DNA of 23,561 nucleotides, taken from contig PFMH01000070.1 in assembly GCA_002785325.1 (NCBI GenBank), forward strand, positions 1 to 23,561. Reading direction: 5' to 3'. A model generated the notes under the pieces. The model did no database searches. It was not told the origin of the DNA and saw only the letters and a program-made list of their open reading frames with translations. A program made the position numbers and the translations under genes. Position 1 is the first letter of the stretch, and each line of letters begins with the position of its first letter. The DNA comes from a bacterium (Candidatus Howlettbacteria) CG_4_10_14_0_8_um_filter_40_9 (GTDB lineage: Bacteria; Patescibacteriota; CPR2; UBA1875; GCA-2785325). Of the stretch, positions 7,275 to 14,369 are shown in pieces.

Positions 7275-8270
7275 ATGCATAGCGGGTTAAGAACAATAGA
7301 TTTATTTGCGGGGATCGGCGGGGTCAGAATTGGCTTTGAGAAAGCAGGCTTCGAAACTGTCTTTGCCAATGACTTTGACAGTTATTGTAAAATTACTTAT
7401 GATTTGAATTTTAGCAGGGCTAAACTTACGGTAGCGGATATCGCCGAGGTGAGATCAGAAGACCTTCCAAAATTTGATTTGCTCTTAGGCGGATTTCCTT
7501 GCCAGCCTTTTTCAATAGCGGGTTTAAGAAAGGGATTTGAAGATGAGGGTCGAGGAAATCTATTTTTCGAAATCGAACGGATATTAAAAGATAGAAAACC
7601 GCGAGCATTCTTGCTTGAAAATGTAAAAAATCTACAGTCTCACGACGACGGTAGGACTTATCGGTTTATTAAAGAGAGGATTCAAGAACTTGGTTATTTT
7701 GTTCAAGAAAAAGTGCTCAACAGTATGGAATACGGTAATGTACCCCAGAATCGGGAAAGAATATATATTGTAGGTTTTCTATCGGAAGAGGCTTATGACA
7801 GATTTGAATTCCCGGACAAAACTCCGCTTACAACGACCATAAAAGATATTCTGGATAAAGAAGCGGACGAGAAATACTATTACAACGGAAAACCTTTATA
7901 TGAGAAATTAAAGGATGAGGTTATTTCAGAAAACACCGTTTATCAGTGGAGAAGAAAATACGTTAGGGCAAATAAAAAAGGCGTTTGTCCGACCTTAACG
8001 GCAAATATGGGGACAGGTGGTCACAATGTGCCTATCATAAGAGATCATAAGGGGATCCGGAAACTTACGCCTAAAGAATGTTCCAGAATACAGGGTTTTC
8101 CTGAATATTATAAACTTCCAGATATTGCTGATTCCAGATTATATAAACAAATAGGAAATTCCGTTACTACAACCGTTATTGAAAAAGTTGCGTTGCAGAT
8201 TTCGAGTGCATTGGAGTATAAATATCAACCTTCAAAAATCACAAAACTAGTTCCTCAAACCATTTCTTGA
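7275..8270 (+). CDS. dcm: DNA (cytosine-5) methyltransferase
   Basis: It transfers a methyl group from SAM to C5 of cytosine in a specific DNA site. The 331-residue protein has the motifs of the family in order: I (DLFAGIGG, residues 9-16), IV with nucleophile Cys76 in GGFPCQPFS, VI (ENVKN, Glu115), VIII (QNRERIYIVGF, from 158), a target-recognition region containing CPTLTANMGTGGHN, then IX/X (LTPKECSRIQGFPE, QIGNSVT). It appears intact. The start is fixed by a strong AAGGAGG. A nearby Vsr-like endonuclease fits, since Vsr enzymes repair T:G mismatches from 5-methylcytosine deamination, but the target sequence is unknown. Its 3' end overlaps the convergent endonuclease gene by 16 bases. The symbol denotes the family, not proven CCWGG specificity. 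Confidence 0.92.
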   Translation: MHSGLRTIDLFAGIGGVRIGFEKAGFETVFANDFDSYCKITYDLNFSRAKLTVADIAEVRSEDLPKFDLLLGGFPCQPFSIAGLRKGFEDEGRGNLFFEIERILKDRKPRAFLLENVKNLQSHDDGRTYRFIKERIQELGYFVQEKVLNSMEYGNVPQNRERIYIVGFLSEEAYDRFEFPDKTPLTTTIKDILDKEADEKYYYNGKPLYEKLKDEVISENTVYQWRRKYVRANKKGVCPTLTANMGTGGHNVPIIRDHKGIRKLTPKECSRIQGFPEYYKLPDIADSRLYKQIGNSVTTTVIEKVALQISSALEYKYQPSKITKLVPQTIS

Positions 8271-8693
8271 AGCAACTTCCAGTTCTCTTTATATTTTTGT
8301 AATTTGCTCAGAGCTTTTGTGGTACCAAAATTTCTAATGTCTCTTATAGGTATGATATAACAGTCGCCATTATTACTGTCTATACCCAAGATTAGGTCAC
8401 AGTCTTCTTTAGTATACTTGTATGTTCTCTGTTTGACTATCCTGCTTATTTGCTGGCCGCTTCTGCCGCCACCGGTAAAGCTTAAACTGCCAATACCTGT
8501 TCCTTTGATTTGGATCCTTAATAATTTATCTTTGCCACAATCGATTACTGCATCGTATCTAGAGTTGGTAATTTCGACGCCGGAGCAGTTGAATCCTGCC
8601 TTTATACAGCGCCCAATAGCGATCATTTCGTCCGAATTACCGTTAATTGTCCGAAATATTCCTGATTCAAGTTTTGTGATATTTTTTGCCCAT
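8255..8693 (-). CDS. PD-(D/E)XK endonuclease-like protein, frameshifted near the start
   Basis: The intact frame from the ATG at 8626 gives 123 residues. It resembles the small PD-(D/E)XK proteins related to group I intron endonucleases: SRYDAVIDCG...LRIQIKGT supplies the Asp and the Gln-x-Lys (in place of Glu-x-Lys) of the active site. The same frame stays open and homologous-looking upstream to 8702 (KLESGIFRTINGNSDE precedes Met) but has no start codon. An ATG at 8693 is one base out of phase across a run of six A (8682-8687, minus strand). With five A it would read MGKNITKLESG in frame. A promoter sits 10 bases before that ATG. So this is a decayed or phase-variable gene, or a sequencing error. 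It is convergent with dcm (16-base overlap). Confidence 0.65.
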
Positions 8694-8703
8694 ATACAGA
8701 CTA

Positions 8704-8732
8704 TTTATACTCTTATCCTTTCATTTCTTCAA
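8704..8732 (-). promoter_or_regulatory. Promoter of the PD-(D/E)XK gene, near-leaderless
   Basis: On the minus strand, -35 TTGAAG (8732-8727), a 17-base spacer and -10 TATAAA (8709-8704) lie 10 bases before the ATG at 8693. The divergent vsr promoter has the same 10-base distance, which supports 8693 as the original start. Confidence 0.5.
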
Positions 8733-8745
8733 GTCTTATGATAAT

Positions 8746-8775
8746 TTGATATACATTAAAGTAAAAGTATATAAA
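8746..8775 (+). promoter_or_regulatory. Promoter of the Vsr-like gene, near-leaderless
   Basis: The -35 TTGATA (8746-8751), an 18-base spacer and -10 TATAAA (8770-8775) lie 10 bases before the ATG at 8786. The leader would be only a few bases, and no Shine-Dalgarno sequence is present. Confidence 0.5.
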
Positions 8776-8785
8776 AAATTATCTT

Positions 8786-9199
8786 ATGACTGATGTTTTT
8801 TCAAAAGAAAAAAGGAGCGAGATAATGTCAAAAATAAGAAGCAAGGACTCTATTGCTGAACTTATTGTCTTCCGTTTTTTAAGAAAAGAAGGGATCTATT
8901 TTCAGAAACATTACGGAAAAGTTATCGGGAAGCCCGATATTGCTTTGCCAAGTAAAAAGAAGGCTGTTTTTATTGATGGAGAATTTTGGCACGGCAGGGA
9001 CTTTGAGAAAAGAAAAAATAAACTTCCTAAGATTTATTGGAGAGATAAGATTGCAGGGAATATTAAAAAAGATAGAGCTGTTAATAGGGAGCTCAAAAAA
9101 TTAGGATGGCAAATCTTGAGAATTTGGGAAAGAAAGATTAAAACTAAAAAAACGAGGGAGCAGACTCTTGAAAGAATTAAAAACTTTCTTTTATATTAG
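8786..9199 (+). CDS. vsr: Vsr-like endonuclease (very-short-patch repair family)
   Basis: The 137-residue protein has the Vsr layout: MSKIRSKDSIAE near the N-terminus, GKPDIALP with Asp51, FIDGEFWHG (62-70) with His69, then KIAGNIKKDRAVNRELKKLGWQILRIWE. Asp51 and His69 match the catalytic positions of E. coli Vsr, which nicks 5' of the T in T:G mismatches created by 5-methylcytosine deamination. Differences are an Asp at the position of His64 and loss of all zinc-ligand cysteines (the protein has none), as in some Vsr-like restriction enzymes. Linkage to dcm favours mismatch repair, but a restriction role is possible. The prfA stop lies 36 bases downstream in convergent orientation. Confidence 0.82.
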   Translation: MTDVFSKEKRSEIMSKIRSKDSIAELIVFRFLRKEGIYFQKHYGKVIGKPDIALPSKKKAVFIDGEFWHGRDFEKRKNKLPKIYWRDKIAGNIKKDRAVNRELKKLGWQILRIWERKIKTKKTREQTLERIKNFLLY

Positions 9200-9235
9200 C
9201 TGGCGGTTTTACTCTAAAATAGAATATTTAAGGTT

Positions 9236-10306
9236 TTAGACCTTTAAATTCTCCAACTTCTTCTCCTGCTCGGCAGCGCTAAGTTTGTGGAGCATTGACT
9301 CGATGTCGCCGTTTAAGAACCCCGGGATGTTGCTCGCGGAGAATCCAATTCTGTGATCAGTGATGCGATCTTGCGGAAAGTTATAAGTTCTTATCTTTTC
9401 TGATCTATCGCCGGTACCGATCTGGCTTTTTCTAGCAATGCTGTCTTTCTGCCTTTTTTCGTTCTCCAGTTTTTCCAAAAGCCGAGATCTTAGGATTCCC
9501 ATCGCTTTTTCTTTATTTTTTATCTGTGATTTGCCGTCCTGACAGCTGACCACGAGTCCTGTTGGGATGTGGGTTATCCTCACGGCTGAGTCGGTAGTAT
9601 TTACACTTTGTCCTCCGGGGCCGGACGATCTAAAGACATCTACTCTTATCTCGTTTGCATTTATCACGAGATCGACCTCCTCGGCTTCCGCAAGAACCGC
9701 TACCGTGACGGTAGAAGTGTGAGTTCTCCCCTGAGACTCTGTCTCTGGTACTCTCTGGACTCTGTGAACGCCGCTTTCGTACTTAAGTTCTTTATAGACA
9801 TGATGACCGTTTACTTCGAATATTACTTCCTTAAATCCGCCATTTTCGCTTCTGGCAGAGTTTAGGATGTTTATTTGCCAGTTTTTCTTTTCAGCGTATC
9901 GGGAATACATACGGAACAGTTCGGAGGCAAATAGGGCAGACTCTTCACCGCCGGCGCCGGGGCGTATCTCTACTATCGCGTTTTTCTCATCGTTGGGGTC
10001 CGTGGGGATAAGAGCAAGCTCGATCTTTTTCGAAAGAGGTTCTTTTTCTTCTTTCAATCGTCTTACTTCTTCCTCTGCCATGGCGATGAGCTCGGGATCA
10101 TCTTCGTTTTTAATTAAATTTTCAGATTCTTCAAGTTCATCTTGTGTTTTTTTAAGTTCTTCAAATAAATCAACGATTTTTTTAAGTTTCGTTTGTTTTC
10201 GGGAAAATTCTTTTAATTTTTGCGTATCAGAAACTATACTCGAATCAGAGAGTTTTTTGGTAAGTTCATCGTATTCATTTTTGTATTTGGGATATTTTTG
10301 TAACAT
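9236..10306 (-). CDS. prfA: Peptide chain release factor 1
   Basis: It reads UAA and UAG stop codons in the ribosomal A site and triggers peptide release. The 356-residue length is typical. It has a charged, coiled N-terminal domain, the AGGEES region (about 118-123), the stop-recognition tripeptide PET (187-189, the PxT of RF1 rather than the SPF of RF2) and the catalytic GGQ loop SSGPGGQSVNTTDSAVR with Gln233. The start ATG at 10304-10306 gives the normal N-terminus. It lies downstream of rpmE on the same strand, but a terminator at 10397-10433 separates them, so it may have its own promoter. Confidence 0.96.
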   Translation of the reverse strand: MLQKYPKYKNEYDELTKKLSDSSIVSDTQKLKEFSRKQTKLKKIVDLFEELKKTQDELEESENLIKNEDDPELIAMAEEEVRRLKEEKEPLSKKIELALIPTDPNDEKNAIVEIRPGAGGEESALFASELFRMYSRYAEKKNWQINILNSARSENGGFKEVIFEVNGHHVYKELKYESGVHRVQRVPETESQGRTHTSTVTVAVLAEAEEVDLVINANEIRVDVFRSSGPGGQSVNTTDSAVRITHIPTGLVVSCQDGKSQIKNKEKAMGILRSRLLEKLENEKRQKDSIARKSQIGTGDRSEKIRTYNFPQDRITDHRIGFSASNIPGFLNGDIESMLHKLSAAEQEKKLENLKV

Positions 10307-10396
10307 AGAATAGTAATTGGTTTTTAGCGGTCAGTGTCTAGTGGTAAGGGTTTCTTTTTTTGACAGGGAGAAGTAAGATTACAGTCTTATTGTACC

Positions 10397-10433
10397 AAAA
10401 AACACTCCTCTAAGACAGCATGTGTGGAGTGTT
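10397..10433 (-). terminator. Intrinsic terminator of rpmE
   Basis: On the minus strand, an 8-base perfect stem (AACACTCC/GGAGTGTT, loop of 17) is followed by a run of six T, located just after the rpmE stop codon. Confidence 0.75.
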
Positions 10434-10450
10434 ATTTAAAATTTATTTAG

Positions 10451-10918
10451 CTATTTTTCTTCGGACTTTTCAGCGTCGATCAGTGGCTCTTTTTTATCTG
10501 TGTTTTTGTCAGTGGCAGCTTCAGCTGCTATATCTACAGTATTTTCTTCGAGTTCTTCTTCGATCTTTTCCATCTCTTCTTCAGGAACACCGTTGGCGGA
10601 GATTTCGTCCGTCACAACTTCATTGTTTTCAGTTATCTCAACTACGGCAACATCTTTTGTTTCTGAAATTATTTTTTCAGCTTTCTTCTTGCCGCCGGTT
10701 TTTGCCTTAAGTTCTTCCGCTTTCTTTCTCCTAGCCATAAACTTGTCTACTCTACCAGCAGTATCTACGAGCTTTTGCTTGCCGGTGTAAAAGGGGTGGC
10801 ACGCAGAGCAAAGTTCCACGTGGATTTCGCTTGGTGTCGTGGATTTGGTTTCTATCTTGTTTCCGCAAGCGCAAACAATAGTTGTTTTTTCATATGTTGG
10901 ATGAATATTCTTTTTCAT
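10451..10918 (-). CDS. rpmE: 50S ribosomal protein L31 with acidic C-terminal extension
   Basis: Residues 1 to about 70 are a zinc-type L31: MKKNIHPTYEKT, then Cys16, Cys18, Cys37 and Cys40 as zinc ligands, and HPFYTGKQKLVDTAGRVDKF. L31 bridges the central protuberance of the large subunit to the small subunit. The protein then continues for about 85 residues as a low-complexity tail, first Lys/Ala rich and then strongly acidic (EEEMEKIEEELEEN), making 155 residues against the usual 70-85. It is divergent from rpsB, and a short leader hairpin precedes it. I see no frameshift, so the tail is a genuine extension. Confidence 0.93.
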   Translation of the reverse strand: MKKNIHPTYEKTTIVCACGNKIETKSTTPSEIHVELCSACHPFYTGKQKLVDTAGRVDKFMARRKKAEELKAKTGGKKKAEKIISETKDVAVVEITENNEVVTDEISANGVPEEEMEKIEEELEENTVDIAAEAATDKNTDKKEPLIDAEKSEEK

Positions 10919-10929
10919 GGTTTTTTTAT

Positions 10930-10948
10930 TGACTCCGACTGGAGGTCA
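10930..10948 (-). promoter_or_regulatory. Leader hairpin upstream of rpmE
   Basis: On the minus strand, TGACCTCC and GGAGTCA pair around AGTC, giving a 7-pair stem with one bulged C in the short leader. It sequesters the only GGAG in the leader, so it could be an autoregulatory site for L31. Function is inferred only. Confidence 0.35.
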
Positions 10949-10963
10949 AATTAATACTTATAA

Positions 10964-10992
10964 ATATTAGCAAAAAAACTCAGGTTTAGCAA
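10964..10992 (-). promoter_or_regulatory. Candidate rpmE promoter
   Basis: On the minus strand, -35 TTGCTA (10992-10987), a 17-base spacer and -10 TAATAT (10969-10964). The -35 lies inside the left arm of a 9-base inverted repeat shared with the rpsB side. Confidence 0.5.
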
Positions 10993-11036
10993 GAGTAAAA
11001 ATTTATACTTGCAAGTAAGCGACTTATTTGCTAAAC
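10984..11036. repeat. Nested dyad between divergent rpmE and rpsB promoters
   Basis: GTTTAGCAA (10984-10992) and TTGCTAAAC (11028-11036) are exact inverted copies. Nearly concentric between them is the perfect 12-base palindrome TACTTGCAAGTA (11006-11017). For rpsB, possible promoters are TTGCAA-17-TAAACT (11009-11037) or the right arm used as a -35. It may be a shared operator or simply paired -35 regions. Confidence 0.55.
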
Positions 11037-11141
11037 TTTGGAGTGTTAAAAACAATTAAAAAGCACGCTTCCATATTTTTCCTGCTCTTAATATTTAAGG
11101 GTGAGAGGAAGCGGAGGGCCGAAAGGCGAGAAGGAGAAAAG

Positions 11142-12017
11142 ATGACAAAAAAAGAAGAAACGAAAATTTCCGAGGATACGGAAATAGTAAAAGAGAAAAA
11201 AAAGCCTGCTAAAAAGGCTAGCGCGAAGAAAGCTGAAAAGGAAGTAAAGGAACCTGCCTCGACTGACGCGAGTCAAGGCGGGGAAGTTACCGAAGAAACA
11301 AAAAAGAAAACTAAAAAAGAACCAAAGCTAAAAGAAGTTGATCTTCAAGAGCTTTTAAAAGCCGGAGCGCATTTTGGGCACCAGACCCACAGATGGAACC
11401 CAAAGATGGCTCCTTATATATTTACAAAGAAAAACAATATACACATTATCGATCTCGTAAAGACCGGAGAAAAAATAAAAGAAGCATTGGATTTTGTTTA
11501 TAATATATGCGCCAATGGCGGTTCTGTACTTTTCGTCGGGACGAAGAAGCAAGCTCAAAAAATCATCAAAGAAGAAGCCGATAGATGCTTATCAAACTAT
11601 GTCTCCGAACGTTGGTTGGGGGGGATGCTAACAAACTTCCAGACGATAAATACGCGGATACAGTATCTCGACAAGCTGGAAGAGCGGATAGCAGAGGACA
11701 GTTTTACGACGAAAAAGGAAAAGTTGGATGCCACGAATGAGAGAGAAAAACTTCTTACTTCTTTCGAAGGTATCAGAACGATGAAAAAGATGCCGGATGC
11801 TATTTTTGCAGTTGATGTTTTGAAAGAGGGAAATGCGATAAAGGAGGCAAAAAATCTAAGCATTCCGGTAGTTGGCATCGTCGATACAAACTCAAACCCT
11901 GATGAGATAAATTATGTTATCCCTGCAAATGATGACGCTGTAAGAACAATAAAAATAATTACGGAAGCTATCGCCGATACAGTGATCGAGGCTAGAAGTA
12001 CTATAAACAAAGATTAA
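11142..12017 (+). CDS. rpsB: 30S ribosomal protein S2 with charged N-terminal extension
   Basis: Small-subunit protein needed for S1 recruitment and initiation. The core begins at about residue 63 (VDLQELLKAGAHFGHQTHRWNPKM) and has the family signatures IHIIDLVKT, VLFVGTKKQAQ, RWLGGMLTNF and PVVGIVDTNSNP. About 60 Lys/Glu-rich, low-complexity residues precede it. I chose the ATG at 11142 (291 residues) because AAGGAG stands 5 bases upstream. The same frame opens earlier at a TTG (11028), but that would add 38 unrelated residues and lie in the promoter region. First gene of the rpsB-tsf-frr run. Confidence 0.95.
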   Translation: MTKKEETKISEDTEIVKEKKKPAKKASAKKAEKEVKEPASTDASQGGEVTEETKKKTKKEPKLKEVDLQELLKAGAHFGHQTHRWNPKMAPYIFTKKNNIHIIDLVKTGEKIKEALDFVYNICANGGSVLFVGTKKQAQKIIKEEADRCLSNYVSERWLGGMLTNFQTINTRIQYLDKLEERIAEDSFTTKKEKLDATNEREKLLTSFEGIRTMKKMPDAIFAVDVLKEGNAIKEAKNLSIPVVGIVDTNSNPDEINYVIPANDDAVRTIKIITEAIADTVIEARSTINKD

Positions 12018-12068
12018 AGTAGAAATCTAAGTTCCGGCTAGACATTCTAAATATAAAAAAGGAGAGGT

Positions 12069-12662
12069 ATGACAAGTATAAACGCAAAAGATGTAGCAAA
12101 ACTTCGCGAGATGAGCGGTGTTGGCATGATGGATTGTAAAAAAGCTCTCGAAGAGACAGGCGGTGATTTTGATAAAGCCATAGAGCTTTTGAGAAAAAAA
12201 GGAGCAAAAGCGGCCGAAAAAAGAGCAGGTAGGGAAGCTAAAGAAGGCATCATCGTTTCTTATATTCACAACGGTAGAGTCGGTGTCCTACTGGAGTTAA
12301 ACTCAGAGACTGACTTCGTGGCAAAGAATAGTGATTTTAAAAATCTGGCTTCGGAGATAGCTCTTCAGATCGCAGCGATGAATCCGAAATACATCTCTCC
12401 TTCAGAGATCCCAAACGAAGAAATTGAAAAAGAAAAGGAGATCGAAGCTGAAAAAATGAAAGAGTCTGGTAAACCGGCCGACATAATTGGTAAGATAGTA
12501 GAAGGGAAAATAGATAAATATTACAGCGAAGTCTGCCTCCTGAAGCAACCTTTTTTCAAAGATGAGAAAAAGACAGTTGAAGATCTGATAAACGAGGCAA
12601 TAGCAAAGATCGGTGAAAAGATAGAAGTCGGCAGATTTGCGAGATATGAGATAGGGAAATAG
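12069..12662 (+). CDS. tsf: Elongation factor Ts (short form)
   Basis: Nucleotide-exchange factor that regenerates EF-Tu-GTP. At 197 residues it is the short form (as in Thermus, against about 283 in E. coli). It has a UBA-like N-terminal domain (KLREMSGVGMMDCKKAL, 11-27), the EF-Tu-contacting TDFVAKN signature (about 80-86) and a single core subdomain ending in VGRFARYEIGK. GGAGAGG precedes the ATG. It follows rpsB by 51 bases, as in most bacteria. The pyrH gene that normally follows is not here. Confidence 0.96.
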   Translation: MTSINAKDVAKLREMSGVGMMDCKKALEETGGDFDKAIELLRKKGAKAAEKRAGREAKEGIIVSYIHNGRVGVLLELNSETDFVAKNSDFKNLASEIALQIAAMNPKYISPSEIPNEEIEKEKEIEAEKMKESGKPADIIGKIVEGKIDKYYSEVCLLKQPFFKDEKKTVEDLINEAIAKIGEKIEVGRFARYEIGK

Positions 12663-12682
12663 TCGCTAGGTTACTAAAGTTG

Positions 12683-12738
12683 GTAAGTTGCTAAGGAAAA
12701 AATTAAATAGAGTTTATTTAGTAAGTTGCTAAGGAAAA
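12683..12738. repeat. 18-base direct repeat between tsf and frr
   Basis: GTAAGTTGCTAAGGAAAA occurs exactly at 12683-12700 and 12721-12738. A degenerate GGTTACTAA copy lies just before. It belongs to the same short-period intergenic repeat style as the other gaps. Confidence 0.8.
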
Positions 12739-12761
12739 TAATAATAGCTAAAACAGTAAAC

Positions 12762-13313
12762 ATGAATTTTTTAGAAGGTATCGATCAAGAACTGGATAGG
12801 GTGATCAAGTTTCTCGAAAACGAGTACACTTCTTTGCATACAGGAAGAGCAAGTACTGGACTTATCGAGGACATCGATGTGGAAGCCTACGGGGCAAAAA
12901 CGCCTCTAAAAGGCATAGCAAACATATCTGTTCTGGACTCAAAAACTATAAATGTTCAGCCTTGGGATAAGGGGGTGATTTCCTTTATCGAAAAAGGCGT
13001 TCGTGAATCGGGTTTAAATCTTTCTGTTGTAAATACGGGAGAGCTTGTTCGCGTGATCATACCAGAACTCACCGCAGAGAGAAGGACGGAGTTTGTGCGA
13101 ATCGCTAAAGATAAGGCCGAAGAGGCGAGAGTTTCGGTGAGGAATCAGAGGCACGAAACTATTGAGAAGATAAAAAAGGCAAAGACAAACGGAGAGATGT
13201 CGGAGGATGAAGTCTCTTCTCAGGAAAAAGAGCTGCAAAAAAAGGTAGAGATTTATAACAAAAAGATCGACGAAGTATTTTTAAGTAAAGAAAAAGACCT
13301 TTTGGAGGGATAA
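12762..13313 (+). CDS. frr: Ribosome recycling factor
   Basis: It splits post-termination ribosomes together with EF-G. From the ATG at 12762 the protein has 183 residues, matching the 185 of E. coli. An earlier in-frame TTG at 12726 would add 12 unconserved residues. Signatures are LHTGRASTGLIEDIDVEAYG, LKGIANISV, NVQPWDKG and the C-terminal helix region RVSVRNQRHETIEKIKKAK...MSEDE. The stop TAA abuts the ispG ATG directly, and the ispG ribosome site GGAGG lies within frr, so translation is probably coupled. Confidence 0.95.
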   Translation: MNFLEGIDQELDRVIKFLENEYTSLHTGRASTGLIEDIDVEAYGAKTPLKGIANISVLDSKTINVQPWDKGVISFIEKGVRESGLNLSVVNTGELVRVIIPELTAERRTEFVRIAKDKAEEARVSVRNQRHETIEKIKKAKTNGEMSEDEVSSQEKELQKKVEIYNKKIDEVFLSKEKDLLEG

Positions 13314-14369
13314 ATGGCTAGAAAGAAAACCAGGGAAATTCAAGTTGGGGATGTTAAGCTTGGTGGTACGAATCCGGTTCCGGCACAGTCAATGACCAAC
13401 ACGGATACGAAGGACACTAAAGCTACGATCAAACAAATACAAGAACTTGAGGATGACGAGTGCGATATTGTAAGGTTGGCCATTTTGGATAAGGAAGCGG
13501 CTAAAAAGATCGGAGAGATAAAAGCTAAAGTAAGGATTCCGTTAGTGGCCGATATACATTTTGACTATAGGCTTGCTTTAGAAGCAATGGATCAAGGGGT
13601 TGATAAAGTAAGAATAAATCCTGGGAACATCGGAGATATTGAGAATGTAAAAAAAGTCGTTTTGGCGGCAAAGGAAAGAAATATTCCTATAAGGATAGGG
13701 GTAAATATCGGTTCACTGGATAAAGAAATCGAGGAAAAGTATGGTAGGACAGGGAAGGCATTGGCTGAATCAGCGCTGAAGGAAGCGAGTATCCTAGAAG
13801 ATTTGGGATTTTCAGATATAGCTATCTCAGTAAAATCTTCAGACATTCAAAGGACAGTAGAAGCGTATTGAATAGTTTCTTCAAAATGCGACTATCCCTT
13901 ACATCTCGGTATCACGGAAGCCGGTACTTTTCTTGCGGGAACAGTAAAGAGTTCTATAGGTATCGGGAGCCTCCTTTTAGAGGGTATAGGTGATACTTTG
14001 AGGGTATCTTTGACTGAAGACCCTGTAAAAGAAATTATAGTTGCTAAAAAAATATTGAAATCGCTAAATCTTTTGGATGAAGGGGTGGAAATAATTTCTT
14101 GTCCGATCTGCGGTAGAACGAAAATCAATCTTTTCAAACTGGTAGAAGAGATAGAGAAACTTACGGCTAAAATAAAAGAACCTCTAAAGATAGCAGTAAT
14201 GGGATGCGTGGTAAATGGTCCGGGCGAAGCAAAAGAGGCTGACTTGGGGATCGCTGGCGGAGTCGGAAGAGGGATAATCCTTAAAAAGGGGGAGATTTTA
14301 AAAAACGTGAGTGAGAAAGATCTTCTTGGGGAATTCAAAAAAGAACTCGATAAAATGTTAGCAAAATGA
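13314..14369 (+). CDS. ispG: IspG (GcpE), interrupted by an in-frame TGA
   Basis: 4-hydroxy-3-methylbut-2-enyl-diphosphate synthase, the penultimate step of the MEP isoprenoid pathway. Two frames in the same phase together make one normal-length IspG (351 codons): 13314-13871 (185 residues, the TIM-barrel part, ending TVEAY) and 13872-14369 (SSKCDYPLHLGITEAG onwards). Between them is TGA at 13869-13871, where homologues have an ordinary residue (E. coli reads VESYRLL). All three 4Fe-4S cysteines (Cys263, Cys266 in CPIC, Cys298 in GCVVNGPGE) lie after the stop. No in-frame ATG or canonical restart stands near the break. It is a pseudogene, a readthrough case or a sequence error. The end overlaps ispH by ATGA. 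Confidence 0.85.
13869..13871 (+). other. Premature in-frame TGA codon in ispG
   Basis: The TGA is followed by A, a context known to be relatively leaky in bacteria. A single change from CGA or AGA (Arg) would produce it. The frame is conserved on both sides with no indel. Confidence 0.9.

Noticed and set aside
9867..10313. A 148-codon frame antisense to prfA
   Set aside because: Ser/Phe-rich mirror of the Glu/Lys-rich N-terminal region of prfA. No start signal or family.
11028..11141. N-terminal extension of S2 from a TTG
   Set aside because: The ATG at 11142 has AAGGAG at proper spacing, and the upstream part overlaps the promoter dyad.
13869..13871. TGA read as glycine (genetic code 25 of Gracilibacteria and Absconditabacteria)
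   Set aside because: dcm, mreD, ispG, proS and mreC all end properly at TGA. Reading through dcm or mreD would run deep into neighbouring genes.
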